Shown here: one piece after another, positions 1 through 8,868 of the stretch
How the letters are laid out: every line of letters starts with the position of its first letter
Position numbering within the stretch: position 1 is the stretch's first letter
Translations under genes and position numbers: made by a program
Notes under the pieces: model-generated
Databases searched by the model: none
What the model was told of the DNA's origin: nothing
What the model saw: the letters and a program-made list of their open reading frames with translations, nothing else
IMG/VR virus record: IMGVR_UViG_3300032268_000973
Span: 119,358-183,357 of that record
From: a virus
Length of the DNA stretch: 64,000 bases
Reading direction: 5' to 3' (one strand)

Positions 1-2060
1 CAACGTCGACTCAAACTCCAACACCAACACAAACTCCAGGTTATACTGTCCAATTCCAAGATTGTACAAACAGTTTAAATATATTCAGATTTTTTGACAT
101 CCCGATGACACTAACTCCAGGGTTGGTGTATTATATAAGTGGAGGAGTTGAATTTGAAGGATGTGCAACGGTTGTTGCTACAACTGGTGCAGGCGCTTTA
201 TATGATGGAGGTGGATACAGTTTTACTCAGACCGCGTCTGGATGCGCTGACGCAGTTTGTCCTACAGAATCTAATGTTGCTGCTTTATTATATAAATGTT
301 CTAATGGATCGGTATTTTATGCTAACGTAAAAGAAGATACTGCATTCTTTGGAGCAACTTATCTATATAACGGAGAATGTTACAGTTTTGTTGAATTCTC
401 AGGTCCAGGTGGACCTGATTTGAATGATCCTGATTTTGATGATTGTTCATTTTGTGTTCCGACTCCAACACCTACTAACACACCACAACCTACTCCAACT
501 CAAACACCAACCGTATCACCTTCACCTTCCGCATGTGCATTTACTGATTTTTGTTTCTATACAACTTTACCTTCTTTTTCAGGGTATAATGGAAATTATG
601 AAGTAGCAGGAACTTACAACTCAAGGTTATATTATTCTGGAGATGGTTTGACCTCTGCTGTTATTTACCACACTGGTAATTATTGGTGTTTGAGTACATC
701 ATTGGGAGGTTCTTGTTTGTTGAGAGGGTCTTACCCTTGTAAATCTCAGTGTCCTGATATTTCAGCCAATGATTTCAGTGGAGGGGTTTGTCCGACACCA
801 ACTCCAACCGCAATAGATTGTTCGACGTTCGACTTCGACGCATATTTCGATTGTGCTTACGTTCCTCCTGTAACTCCAACTCCAAGTATAGCTTGTGATG
901 ACGTAAACTTCACAATATCATCGTTTGGAGTAACTCCAACCCCTTCACCAACTGGTAACTTTTGTAGTGGAGTTGGTATTAGTTTCAGTTTGAGCGGATA
1001 TAACCCTTCAACTCCAACGGTGACTTTAACTCCATCAGTGACTCTCACTAAAACCGTTTCAATCGAAGGAGTAGTGACCTATGGAATTATGGATCAAACT
1101 TTCAGTTGTGTTTCAGTAAAAGTCCTCACGGATTGTGGATCAGGAGAAGAATTCTATACTGCAGATTCTCTGTCTTTCAATGGAACCCCTGTGGTTATTG
1201 GAATGACAATGTTTGTTCAAGTTAATGGTGTAGATCGATGTGTAGTTTACACTCGAGACGATAAGAATTTATCTTCAAATAGTAATTTGGGGGCTATCAC
1301 TCAGATATATGCTTCTTGTGAATATTGTAGCACTATCCCAACTCCAACACCAACTACGACATCAACACCAACCAATACTCCAACATCAACTGCAGGAATT
1401 ACTCCAAGTGTAACCGCAACACAAACTGCGACACCATCTCAGACTGCAACCGTTGGAACAACACCTCCACCAACTCCTACACAAACAAGTTCGCCAACGG
1501 CTACAAATACTCCAACACCATCTATTACAATGTCGCCATCAGCAACACCAAACTTCTTGTATGTGTATCAATCTTGTAACAGAATTGGTGGGGGTGCAGG
1601 AAGCTTTACTCAAGTAATTCAAACACAACCAGTTGGTTTTACTATTGCGGTCAATGAAGTGTTCAAAGATACTAACGGAAATTGTTGGTATTATGTTGGG
1701 CAATTTAATACATCTTACATTGCTCCTCCAAAAGTTACTCCAATCAACTTTGGAGGGAATTATTTTACAGGTGTTCCGAGTCAGACCTACACTGATTGTG
1801 TCACTTGTGCAACAGCTAACATCGGAACATTTGGAAATAGCGGAGTTAGTAATGTGAGTGTTGCCGACGCTTGTTCCGACGCAATAATTAACCCTAAGAC
1901 ATTATATTCTAACTGTACAGAGATAAATGTGGGATGTATATTATATGACAACTCTAATTTGACAACAGTGGTTAGTGAAATATATGTATTCCACCAAGGT
2001 GCAAACTGGGATCTTAATGGATCAGGTGTTGTAACTGGATTATCATCAACACAATGTTAA
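1..2060 (+). CDS. Giant tail adhesin with Thr/Pro linkers (5'-truncated)
   Basis: The reading frame is open from base 3 to a TAA at 2058, so the gene begins before the window; the ATG at 105 is internal. The product alternates Cys-containing beta-rich domains with Thr/Pro linkers of the type TPTPTNTPQPTPTQTPT, seen near 1-50, 460-530, 790-810, 1330-1560. No known enzymatic motif is visible. Linker-joined modules, the lack of charged residues and the adjacent similar genes suggest an exposed fibre or adhesin on the virion that contacts the host surface. It is followed 12 bp later by another linker-rich adhesin. The specific receptor cannot be inferred. Confidence 0.75.
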   Translation, partial: TSTQTPTPTQTPGYTVQFQDCTNSLNIFRFFDIPMTLTPGLVYYISGGVEFEGCATVVATTGAGALYDGGGYSFTQTASGCADAVCPTESNVAALLYKCSNGSVFYANVKEDTAFFGATYLYNGECYSFVEFSGPGGPDLNDPDFDDCSFCVPTPTPTNTPQPTPTQTPTVSPSPSACAFTDFCFYTTLPSFSGYNGNYEVAGTYNSRLYYSGDGLTSAVIYHTGNYWCLSTSLGGSCLLRGSYPCKSQCPDISANDFSGGVCPTPTPTAIDCSTFDFDAYFDCAYVPPVTPTPSIACDDVNFTISSFGVTPTPSPTGNFCSGVGISFSLSGYNPSTPTVTLTPSVTLTKTVSIEGVVTYGIMDQTFSCVSVKVLTDCGSGEEFYTADSLSFNGTPVVIGMTMFVQVNGVDRCVVYTRDDKNLSSNSNLGAITQIYASCEYCSTIPTPTPTTTSTPTNTPTSTAGITPSVTATQTATPSQTATVGTTPPPTPTQTSSPTATNTPTPSITMSPSATPNFLYVYQSCNRIGGGAGSFTQVIQTQPVGFTIAVNEVFKDTNGNCWYYVGQFNTSYIAPPKVTPINFGGNYFTGVPSQTYTDCVTCATANIGTFGNSGVSNVSVADACSDAIINPKTLYSNCTEINVGCILYDNSNLTTVVSEIYVFHQGANWDLNGSGVVTGLSSTQC

Positions 2061-2072
2061 ACAAAATTTGAA

Positions 2073-5000
2073 ATGGAAGTTCAATGTACGATAAATAATA
2101 TAACAGGACAGACCCCCTACGACATATATGTTTGTCAAACGGATGGTAGTGGTTGTTTTTATATTTCAACTATAAATAACTCATCTTTCCCTTATGTGTT
2201 TAACATACCAGCACCATACAACACTTCACCAAATTATATGATCAAGGCAATTGACGCCAATAACTGTATTATATCAGGAAGTAGCGCTGTTCAATTCTTT
2301 CCAACTCCTACACCAACCCCTTGGGACTTCTGTTACGAACTTGATGGAGGATTCAACAATCAAGCGGAGGCTGCGGTTGAAGATTCGAGTGGAAGAATTA
2401 TTTTTGGTGGTATTTTTACAACTTATAGTGGGCAATCATTCAATCGAATTGTTCGTGTCAATAGTAATGGCAGTATTGATAACACGTTCACTATTGGAAC
2501 TGGATTCGATAATGACGTTTATGCAGTTGAATTACAACCTGATGGAAAAATTCTTGTTGGAGGTATATTCTCATCTTATAGTGGAGTTTCTGCGAATAAA
2601 ATCATACGACTTAATTCTGACGGAACTGTGGATAATACATTTTCTAGTGGTTCTGGTTTTAATTTTTCAGTATGGTCTTTTGCAGTACAACCTGACGGGA
2701 AAATAGTTGTGGGTGGAGGATTTACTACTTACAGTGGGCAATCGGCTAATTCGATTATCAGATTAAACAGTGATGGCTCGATTGATAACTCATTTAGTAT
2801 TGGTTCAGGATTGAATAACATTGCATACGATATTATTGAACAAACGGACGGTAAAAAGTTAGTTCTTGGTTCATTTACGTCTTACAGTGGACAAACACAT
2901 AATAGAATTCTTAGATTGAATAACGACGGGACCGTTGACAATACCCTGAACGTTGGGACTGGATTCAATAGTGAGGTGTATTCATGTGTATTGGAAGATG
3001 ATGGAAAAATGGTAATTGTAGGACTTTTCGACCAATTTAGTGGACAAACTTACCGTCAAATTGTAAAATTGAATGCTGATGGATCGATTGATAATACATT
3101 TAATGTTGGAACTGGATTCCAAAGGTCTGTTGGATTATGTTTTGCTTTGAGTGTCTTCAAGTATGACACAAAATATTTTATTACAGGTGATTTTGATTTT
3201 TATAATGGAAATAGTGCAAATGGACTGATACAGCTCAATAGTGATGGAAGTAAGGATACCTCATTCAATTACGGAACAGGATTATTATTTAGTGGTACTT
3301 CTTTCAATACAGGATTACTTCTCTCAAGCGGAGTTCACATAGTCTATGGCCAATTTACTCAATATAATGGATATGAAGTGAATGATGTGGCTTATTTGAA
3401 TCCATTTGGTACTTTATTGAATTGTCCTCAATTGACACCAACACCTACTGCAACGCCAACATTGACCCCAACAAATACACCAACAACTACAAGAACCCCA
3501 ACAAATACACCAACAACCACTTCAACTCCAACAAATACACCAACAACCACTTCAACTCCAACAACTACACCAACAACTACAACAACTCCAACTAATACTT
3601 CAACAATTAATATTACACCTACTGCGACGCCAACAAATACAACAACAACTACAACAACTCCAACGCCATCCCCTACGTATGGTGGACTCACACCATTTGT
3701 TTCAGTTTGGAATACTTCGAATACTAGTGTAGGGTCGAGTGCTTCAAATCAGATTGCATTACCGCTTCAATCAAGCGGAGCTTATAATTTTGTTGTAAAT
3801 TGGGGTGATAGTAACACCAACACAATCACGTCTTGGAACCAACCTGAAGTGACTCATACTTACGCAAGTCCTGGCCAATATACAATTACAATTAGTGGAA
3901 CTTGCGAAGACTTCGGATTTGGAGGAGGAGGTGATAGGAATAAACTTCTGACTATTATATCTTTCGGGAATGTGGTTTTAGGTGATATTACAACACAATT
4001 CTCCAACTGTTTTAATTTAACTTTGACTGGAGTCACTGATACTCCTGATTTATCATCTATGACTACATTAGCGCAAATGTTCTATGGATGTAGTGGGTTG
4101 ACTACAATTAACAATATAAATTTGTGGGATGTAAGTAACATAACTAACATGCTGAGCATGTTTCAAGGGGCAACTAATTTTAACGATGATATAAGTTCTT
4201 GGGATGTTTCAAACGTGACTAATACGTCTTACATGTTCTCAGCGGCACAAGATTTCAATCAGGATATTGGTAGTTGGGATGTTTCTAATGTTACAAATAT
4301 GGGTGGTATGTTCCAATTTGCAAGTAGTTTCAATCAAGATTTGAACACTTGGAACGTATCAAGTGCTACAACTTTTTCCTATATGTTCCAAGGAGCAACA
4401 GCATTTGATAGCAACATTAGTTCTTGGAATGTTTCGAACGCCACAACTATGGTTCAAATGTTCGATCAAGCAACTTCATTCAACCAAAGTATAAGTGGAT
4501 GGAATGTATCTAACGTCACAACCATGATTGGTATGTTTGGTTCTGCATCATCATTCAACCAAAATATTGATTCTTGGAATGTTTCTAACGTTACGAACAT
4601 GGCGTCTATGTTCACTAATGCGGATAGTTTCAATCAGAGTTTGAATAGTTGGAATGTTTCTAATGTTACGAACATGGCGGGAATGTTTAGTTTGGCTAAT
4701 GTATTCAATGGAGACATAACATCTTGGAATGTTTCAGGGGTGACCAATATGGGCCAAATGTTTCTATCTGCAGTTAGTTTTAACCGAAATATTGGTAGTT
4801 GGAACGTTTCAAATGTAACAAATATGGGTCAAATGTTTGCTTCAGCGTCAATCTTCAATCAGGATATTAGTTCTTGGGATGTTTCGAGTGTAACAGATAT
4901 GGGATCGATGTTTAATAGCGCTTTAGCATTTAACCAAAATATTGATACATGGGATGTTTCGAGTGTAACAGATATGTTCTTCATGTTTTCTAATGCAAAT

Positions 5001-5630
5001 AGTTTTAATCAAAATCTTAATAGTTGGAACGTTTCAAATGTAACTACAATGGAGTTAATGTTCTATGGTGCGGACAATTTTAATGGAAATGTCAGTAATT
5101 GGAATGTATCAGGAGTAACAAGCATGGCAGGAATGTTTTGGGACGCGACTACATTTAATCAAAATATTGGTGGTTGGGATGTTTCAAATGTCACCGATAT
5201 GAGTAGAATGTTCCGAAGTGCGGCGGCATTCAATCAAAACATCAGTGGATGGGATGTATCTAGTGTCACTAACATGCTAGAAATGTTCTATTTAGCCGCA
5301 AACTTCAATCAAAACATTGGTGGATGGGATGTTTCGAGTGTAACAGATATGGAGGGAATGTTCAATAGTGCAAGTATTTTCGATCAAAATATCGGAAGCT
5401 GGGATATTTCTAATGTGACTAATTTTGTAGATTTCATGAACAATAAAACATTTACGAATTATAGTTCAACTAACCTTAATGCTATTTATAATGGATGGAG
5501 TTTGTTGACCCTACAACCTAATATAGTGATTGATTTCAATACAATAAAATACACTGCGGCTGGACAATCAGGAAGAAACATTTTGACAGGAGCCCCAAAC
5601 AATTGGTCAATTACTGACGGAGGTATATAA
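2073..5630 (+). CDS. Giant adhesin: N-terminal module, delta-60-type propeller repeats, PKD-like, BspA/DUF285 repeats
   Basis: 1185 residues. Residues 1-80 form a Cys-containing module that recurs at the start of the gene at 5642. Residues about 95-450 carry about seven repeats of the form DGKILVGGIFSSYSG..RLNSDGTVDNTF, matching delta-60/DUF5122 beta-propeller repeats. A Thr/Pro linker (about 455-535) follows, then a PKD-like stretch, and from residue 685 eighteen units starting W(N/D)VSNVTNM..MF, the BspA-type leucine-rich repeat (DUF285). The role is probably host recognition as a tail fibre or receptor-binding protein. These repeat types are typical of bacterial surface proteins, so horizontal acquisition is plausible. 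The domain calls rest on pattern recognition alone. Confidence 0.85.
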   Translation: MEVQCTINNITGQTPYDIYVCQTDGSGCFYISTINNSSFPYVFNIPAPYNTSPNYMIKAIDANNCIISGSSAVQFFPTPTPTPWDFCYELDGGFNNQAEAAVEDSSGRIIFGGIFTTYSGQSFNRIVRVNSNGSIDNTFTIGTGFDNDVYAVELQPDGKILVGGIFSSYSGVSANKIIRLNSDGTVDNTFSSGSGFNFSVWSFAVQPDGKIVVGGGFTTYSGQSANSIIRLNSDGSIDNSFSIGSGLNNIAYDIIEQTDGKKLVLGSFTSYSGQTHNRILRLNNDGTVDNTLNVGTGFNSEVYSCVLEDDGKMVIVGLFDQFSGQTYRQIVKLNADGSIDNTFNVGTGFQRSVGLCFALSVFKYDTKYFITGDFDFYNGNSANGLIQLNSDGSKDTSFNYGTGLLFSGTSFNTGLLLSSGVHIVYGQFTQYNGYEVNDVAYLNPFGTLLNCPQLTPTPTATPTLTPTNTPTTTRTPTNTPTTTSTPTNTPTTTSTPTTTPTTTTTPTNTSTINITPTATPTNTTTTTTTPTPSPTYGGLTPFVSVWNTSNTSVGSSASNQIALPLQSSGAYNFVVNWGDSNTNTITSWNQPEVTHTYASPGQYTITISGTCEDFGFGGGGDRNKLLTIISFGNVVLGDITTQFSNCFNLTLTGVTDTPDLSSMTTLAQMFYGCSGLTTINNINLWDVSNITNMLSMFQGATNFNDDISSWDVSNVTNTSYMFSAAQDFNQDIGSWDVSNVTNMGGMFQFASSFNQDLNTWNVSSATTFSYMFQGATAFDSNISSWNVSNATTMVQMFDQATSFNQSISGWNVSNVTTMIGMFGSASSFNQNIDSWNVSNVTNMASMFTNADSFNQSLNSWNVSNVTNMAGMFSLANVFNGDITSWNVSGVTNMGQMFLSAVSFNRNIGSWNVSNVTNMGQMFASASIFNQDISSWDVSSVTDMGSMFNSALAFNQNIDTWDVSSVTDMFFMFSNANSFNQNLNSWNVSNVTTMELMFYGADNFNGNVSNWNVSGVTSMAGMFWDATTFNQNIGGWDVSNVTDMSRMFRSAAAFNQNISGWDVSSVTNMLEMFYLAANFNQNIGGWDVSSVTDMEGMFNSASIFDQNIGSWDISNVTNFVDFMNNKTFTNYSSTNLNAIYNGWSLLTLQPNIVIDFNTIKYTAAGQSGRNILTGAPNNWSITDGGI
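3435..3680 (+). repeat. Thr/Pro linker-encoding simple repeat
   Basis: Degenerate tandem array of ACN-CCN-type codons (units such as ACACCAACAACTACA) coding the flexible linker between the propeller and PKD/BspA parts of the adhesin. The same codon pattern recurs at 460-530, 1330-1560, 5855-6015, 6635-6810, 6980-7110 and 7375-7430. It could support recombination between adhesin genes. Confidence 0.8.
4125..5399 (+). repeat. 17 in-register 75-bp units encoding BspA-like repeats
   Basis: Tryptophan codons opening each unit lie at 4125 and every 75 bp up to 5400 (17 x 75 = 1275 bp exactly), followed by a last degenerate unit. Each unit encodes 25 residues with W(N/D)VS, a central MF and a terminal FNQ.I. 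No indel breaks the register, although the nucleotide sequences have diverged between units. Confidence 0.9.
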
Positions 5631-5641
5631 ATAAAAAAATT

Positions 5642-6289
5642 ATGAGTCGACAAGTAACAATAACTTCAGTAACCGCAAACACCCCAGTTGATGTATATTA
5701 CTGTAATGCATTTAGTGCGAGTTGTGTGTCTGTTGGAACGGTTTCAACTTTTCCTTTCACCTTTACGGTTCCCTCACCTAATGATGAGACAAACATCGTT
5801 ATCAAAATTGAGGACAACAATGGTTGTATTGATGGAGAAGTAATTTATATAACACCGACACCAACATCTACAGTTACTCCGACAGTAACTAAGACTCCCA
5901 CAAACACCCCTACAATAACTAAGACTCCTACAAATACTCCAACACTTTCACCTACAAATACTCTAAGTCCAACTACAACCCCAACGTTCACTCCTACACC
6001 ATCTACTACACCAAACTTTGGATTACATTTGGTTGGTCAAAACACATTTCCTACTTCTGCAAATACTTGTAGTGATACTTTTACATCGGTAAATTATTAT
6101 ACGTATATAAGTCAGGCAAATACTGTTCCTGTAGTCGGCGCAGTGATTTATCAGACAGCTTTCGGAGGATCTTTATATAATCCATACAATGGTAATAATA
6201 GATTCACCAAGTTTACTTTCGGAGGTAATAATTACGCGGTTCAGGTGGATACTAGTGGGATGATAACAAGTTTTGTTGCGTGTCCATAA
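5642..6289 (+). CDS. Small adhesin sharing the N-terminal module of its neighbour
   Basis: 215 residues. Residues 1-75 (ITSVTANTPVDVYYC, then NDETNIVIKIEDNNGC) align by eye with the first 80 residues of the 1185-residue adhesin upstream (INNITGQTPYDIYVC, MIKAIDANNC). A Thr/Pro linker covers about 76-125, and a unique C-terminal domain of about 90 residues follows. The plan is that of a common virion-attachment head carrying exchangeable tips. It starts 11 bp after the previous stop codon in the same transcription direction. The tip domain is unrecognised. Confidence 0.75.
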   Translation: MSRQVTITSVTANTPVDVYYCNAFSASCVSVGTVSTFPFTFTVPSPNDETNIVIKIEDNNGCIDGEVIYITPTPTSTVTPTVTKTPTNTPTITKTPTNTPTLSPTNTLSPTTTPTFTPTPSTTPNFGLHLVGQNTFPTSANTCSDTFTSVNYYTYISQANTVPVVGAVIYQTAFGGSLYNPYNGNNRFTKFTFGGNNYAVQVDTSGMITSFVACP

Positions 6290-6352
6290 ACTTCACAAAT
6301 GTATACAAAATATTGTGAGTTCTTATAATTATAAGATATAATAAATTATTAG

Positions 6353-8842
6353 ATGTGTACTTGTTTTTACATTGAAGTCCCATTTGAATTGTCCACCAGT
6401 GGAGGGCAACAATTGTATGTTGTGTATACAGATTGTAACGGAGTTACTCAAAATACAAATACCGCGACTCTCCCAACAATAAATATTTCAGGAGGATTTG
6501 CATTCTATGTTTGTTCATTTTTATCTAATGCTCCGACTTTCAAATATGGCTTTTTCGGTGATATCGAAGTAATTGGTGGTATTACAGTTACAGACACTGG
6601 AAACAGTTGTATTGATGATTCGAGTTGTTATCCCTCAGTCACACCAAGTCAAACTGCAACACCAACCAACACTCCAACAAATACACCAACCCAAACCGCG
6701 ACTGTAACTCCAACAAGCACACCGAGACCTACTCCAACAATTACCTCGTCTCCAACGGTAACACCAACTCAGACAAGAACTCCGAATGCAACTCCGTCTC
6801 CCACACCAATTTTGTGTGGACAAGCTTTCACTTCGGTAAACCCTGGTAGCACTTATTTCTATACCGATTGTTGCGGAAATTTCCAACAAGGGACAGAGAG
6901 TGGTTTATCCATAACAATGGATTATACCAAGCCATCGAATGGGGTTGTGAAGTTGAACGTGACGGCTTCGGTCAGTTGTCCAACACCAACACCAACCAAG
7001 ACTCCAACTCAAACACCAACTGTAACAACCACACCTACAGTAACACCAACCAATACAACCACACCTACCTTAACGAGAACACCAAGTCCGACTCCAACTA
7101 ATAGCCAAGTTTTTTCCTTAAGAAACAATTGTGAAACTTTCACTCTATTTGATATGGGAGTTTCCTGTTTACCAATAGTATATCCTAACTCATCGAGTTC
7201 TTTGGATGGAATATTATCATTAAGAATTACAGGAGGAACAAGTCCATATTCAATTTATTGGGCAGGTGGACAAAGGACACAAACATTGGTTGGAATACCA
7301 CAAGGTAACTATGAAGTCACCGTTGTTGATTATTATGGTGACTATACCGCATCTACAATTTGTAGTCTATTCCCTCCAACACAAACAATCACACCTTCAC
7401 CAACAGCAACTCCTACAGTTACACCATCTGGTGTTTGTCCTCAGTTGTGTCTAATAGCTATAAGTGATTCTACATCATACGGACCACTTCAATTCAATTG
7501 CAACGGAATGAGAAATGGAAGAACTACTTGGAGAACGTCAAATGGTCAGTATAACATCGTATGGAATCCTGCATCTGTAAGATGGGAGGTCACAGGATCG
7601 GATCCAACTGTATTGTTTAATCCAGTTGGAGGTGGAATATTTGCTAGCACGTCTACATCAATGGTTCCACTTTCAGCGTGGGGTATCATTGGTGGAGTGA
7701 ATACATATAAGTTAACGATGACTCAAGGAACTTGTCCTCCTGTTATCCCTGTACAAGTAAGTTTGACAGTTGATAATAGTTCTTGTAATACTGTATCTAG
7801 TTGTGATGGATCTATTACGGTTAACGCCACATACGGATATCCACCATATCTGTTCTCGATAAACAATGGATCGACTTACCAATCAACCAATACTTTTGAA
7901 GATCTATGTTCAGGTTCTTACAATGTTCTTGTGGTAGATTCGGCTGGTAATTCTCAAATAGTTGGAACAACAGTTGGATTTGATTTCCAACCTACAACTT
8001 ATCAATTGTCATTGAGTGCTAACACCTCAGCGGCACAAACTACAAGTTTGAGTAACTACAACTCGAGCACAACTTATTATCAAGTGGTAAGTAATCCACC
8101 TTTGCCTGTTGGACTGACTATTGGATTCAATCTTACACTTTCATCAATTAAAACTTTCAATGGCCCTGGTACAGGAACTATAACTGACACATTCTCTATC
8201 ACACAGAATGGCTTAACTAAGACACCTGTGTCTTCTCAAGTATCTACACAAACTGGTGGAAGACCAAATTGTAGCCCTGAAACTTATTCAGCAGTAACTG
8301 AGGCTGATACATACAGTTTACAGATTGGAAATGGATCACCAGTGTTGATTACAAACACGTCGGTATTGAGTATTACAAATGGAGCGGCAGGTGCCCAAAG
8401 TAACTGTTTGACAAATCTTACACAACAAATATTTGCACAGATTACTCAAGCATCTGTTAACGGATGTGCTTGTTGCACTGTGGTTGCGGATGCCACATCC
8501 AATACAATCAACAATAATAGTGTGACATATAACGCGACTGGTAACGCACCGTCCAAACCTCTTAATGGAACTGCTAATGTTCTTTGTGGGTTTAATGACA
8601 TCAATACTGTGTTGATCAACAATATTGTTGGTGGTTCAGGTCAATATGATATGACGGATACCTATTATGAAACTTGTGCTGATGCATTGAATGGATCGTT
8701 TAGTTCGATTGTAGGAACGTCAAAAGATTATCTATATATTCCAAGTGGAACCGTATACTTCGGACTTAGAGATTCTAATAACCCATCTAACAAGACTTGT
8801 ATAACTGTGGTAGTAAATTGCGACTTCGGAGCTATAGCATAA
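6353..8842 (+). CDS. Large adhesin with SprB-type repeats and Thr/Pro linkers
   Basis: 829 residues. A Cys-containing N-terminal domain (1-95) is followed by linkers near 98-150, 205-250 and 345-360. Residues about 285-335 (GGTSPYSIYWAGG, then GIPQGNYEVTVVDYYG) and about 480-540 (YGYPPYLFSINNG, then DLCSGSYNVLVVDSAGN) fit the SprB repeat of Bacteroidota gliding adhesins. The C-terminal third is Cys-rich and unrecognised. It is probably a virion surface protein. A 63-bp spacer separates it from the previous gene. Sharing repeats with the host adhesin SprB suggests capture of host sequence or mimicry. Confidence 0.75.
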   Translation: MCTCFYIEVPFELSTSGGQQLYVVYTDCNGVTQNTNTATLPTINISGGFAFYVCSFLSNAPTFKYGFFGDIEVIGGITVTDTGNSCIDDSSCYPSVTPSQTATPTNTPTNTPTQTATVTPTSTPRPTPTITSSPTVTPTQTRTPNATPSPTPILCGQAFTSVNPGSTYFYTDCCGNFQQGTESGLSITMDYTKPSNGVVKLNVTASVSCPTPTPTKTPTQTPTVTTTPTVTPTNTTTPTLTRTPSPTPTNSQVFSLRNNCETFTLFDMGVSCLPIVYPNSSSSLDGILSLRITGGTSPYSIYWAGGQRTQTLVGIPQGNYEVTVVDYYGDYTASTICSLFPPTQTITPSPTATPTVTPSGVCPQLCLIAISDSTSYGPLQFNCNGMRNGRTTWRTSNGQYNIVWNPASVRWEVTGSDPTVLFNPVGGGIFASTSTSMVPLSAWGIIGGVNTYKLTMTQGTCPPVIPVQVSLTVDNSSCNTVSSCDGSITVNATYGYPPYLFSINNGSTYQSTNTFEDLCSGSYNVLVVDSAGNSQIVGTTVGFDFQPTTYQLSLSANTSAAQTTSLSNYNSSTTYYQVVSNPPLPVGLTIGFNLTLSSIKTFNGPGTGTITDTFSITQNGLTKTPVSSQVSTQTGGRPNCSPETYSAVTEADTYSLQIGNGSPVLITNTSVLSITNGAAGAQSNCLTNLTQQIFAQITQASVNGCACCTVVADATSNTINNNSVTYNATGNAPSKPLNGTANVLCGFNDINTVLINNIVGGSGQYDMTDTYYETCADALNGSFSSIVGTSKDYLYIPSGTVYFGLRDSNNPSNKTCITVVVNCDFGAIA

Positions 8843-8868
8843 AAAAACAGAATAACTATTTATAGACA

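Noticed and set aside
3430-3680. CRISPR-like array because of regular repeats
   Set aside because: The repeats are short codon-level units encoding Thr/Pro with no conserved long repeat and spacer structure; the same applies to the 75-bp BspA units, which are coding.
3428-3691. Minus-strand ORF of 87 codons rich in Val and Gly
   Set aside because: It is the antisense of the Thr/Pro linker repeat; composition is fully explained by the plus-strand codons.
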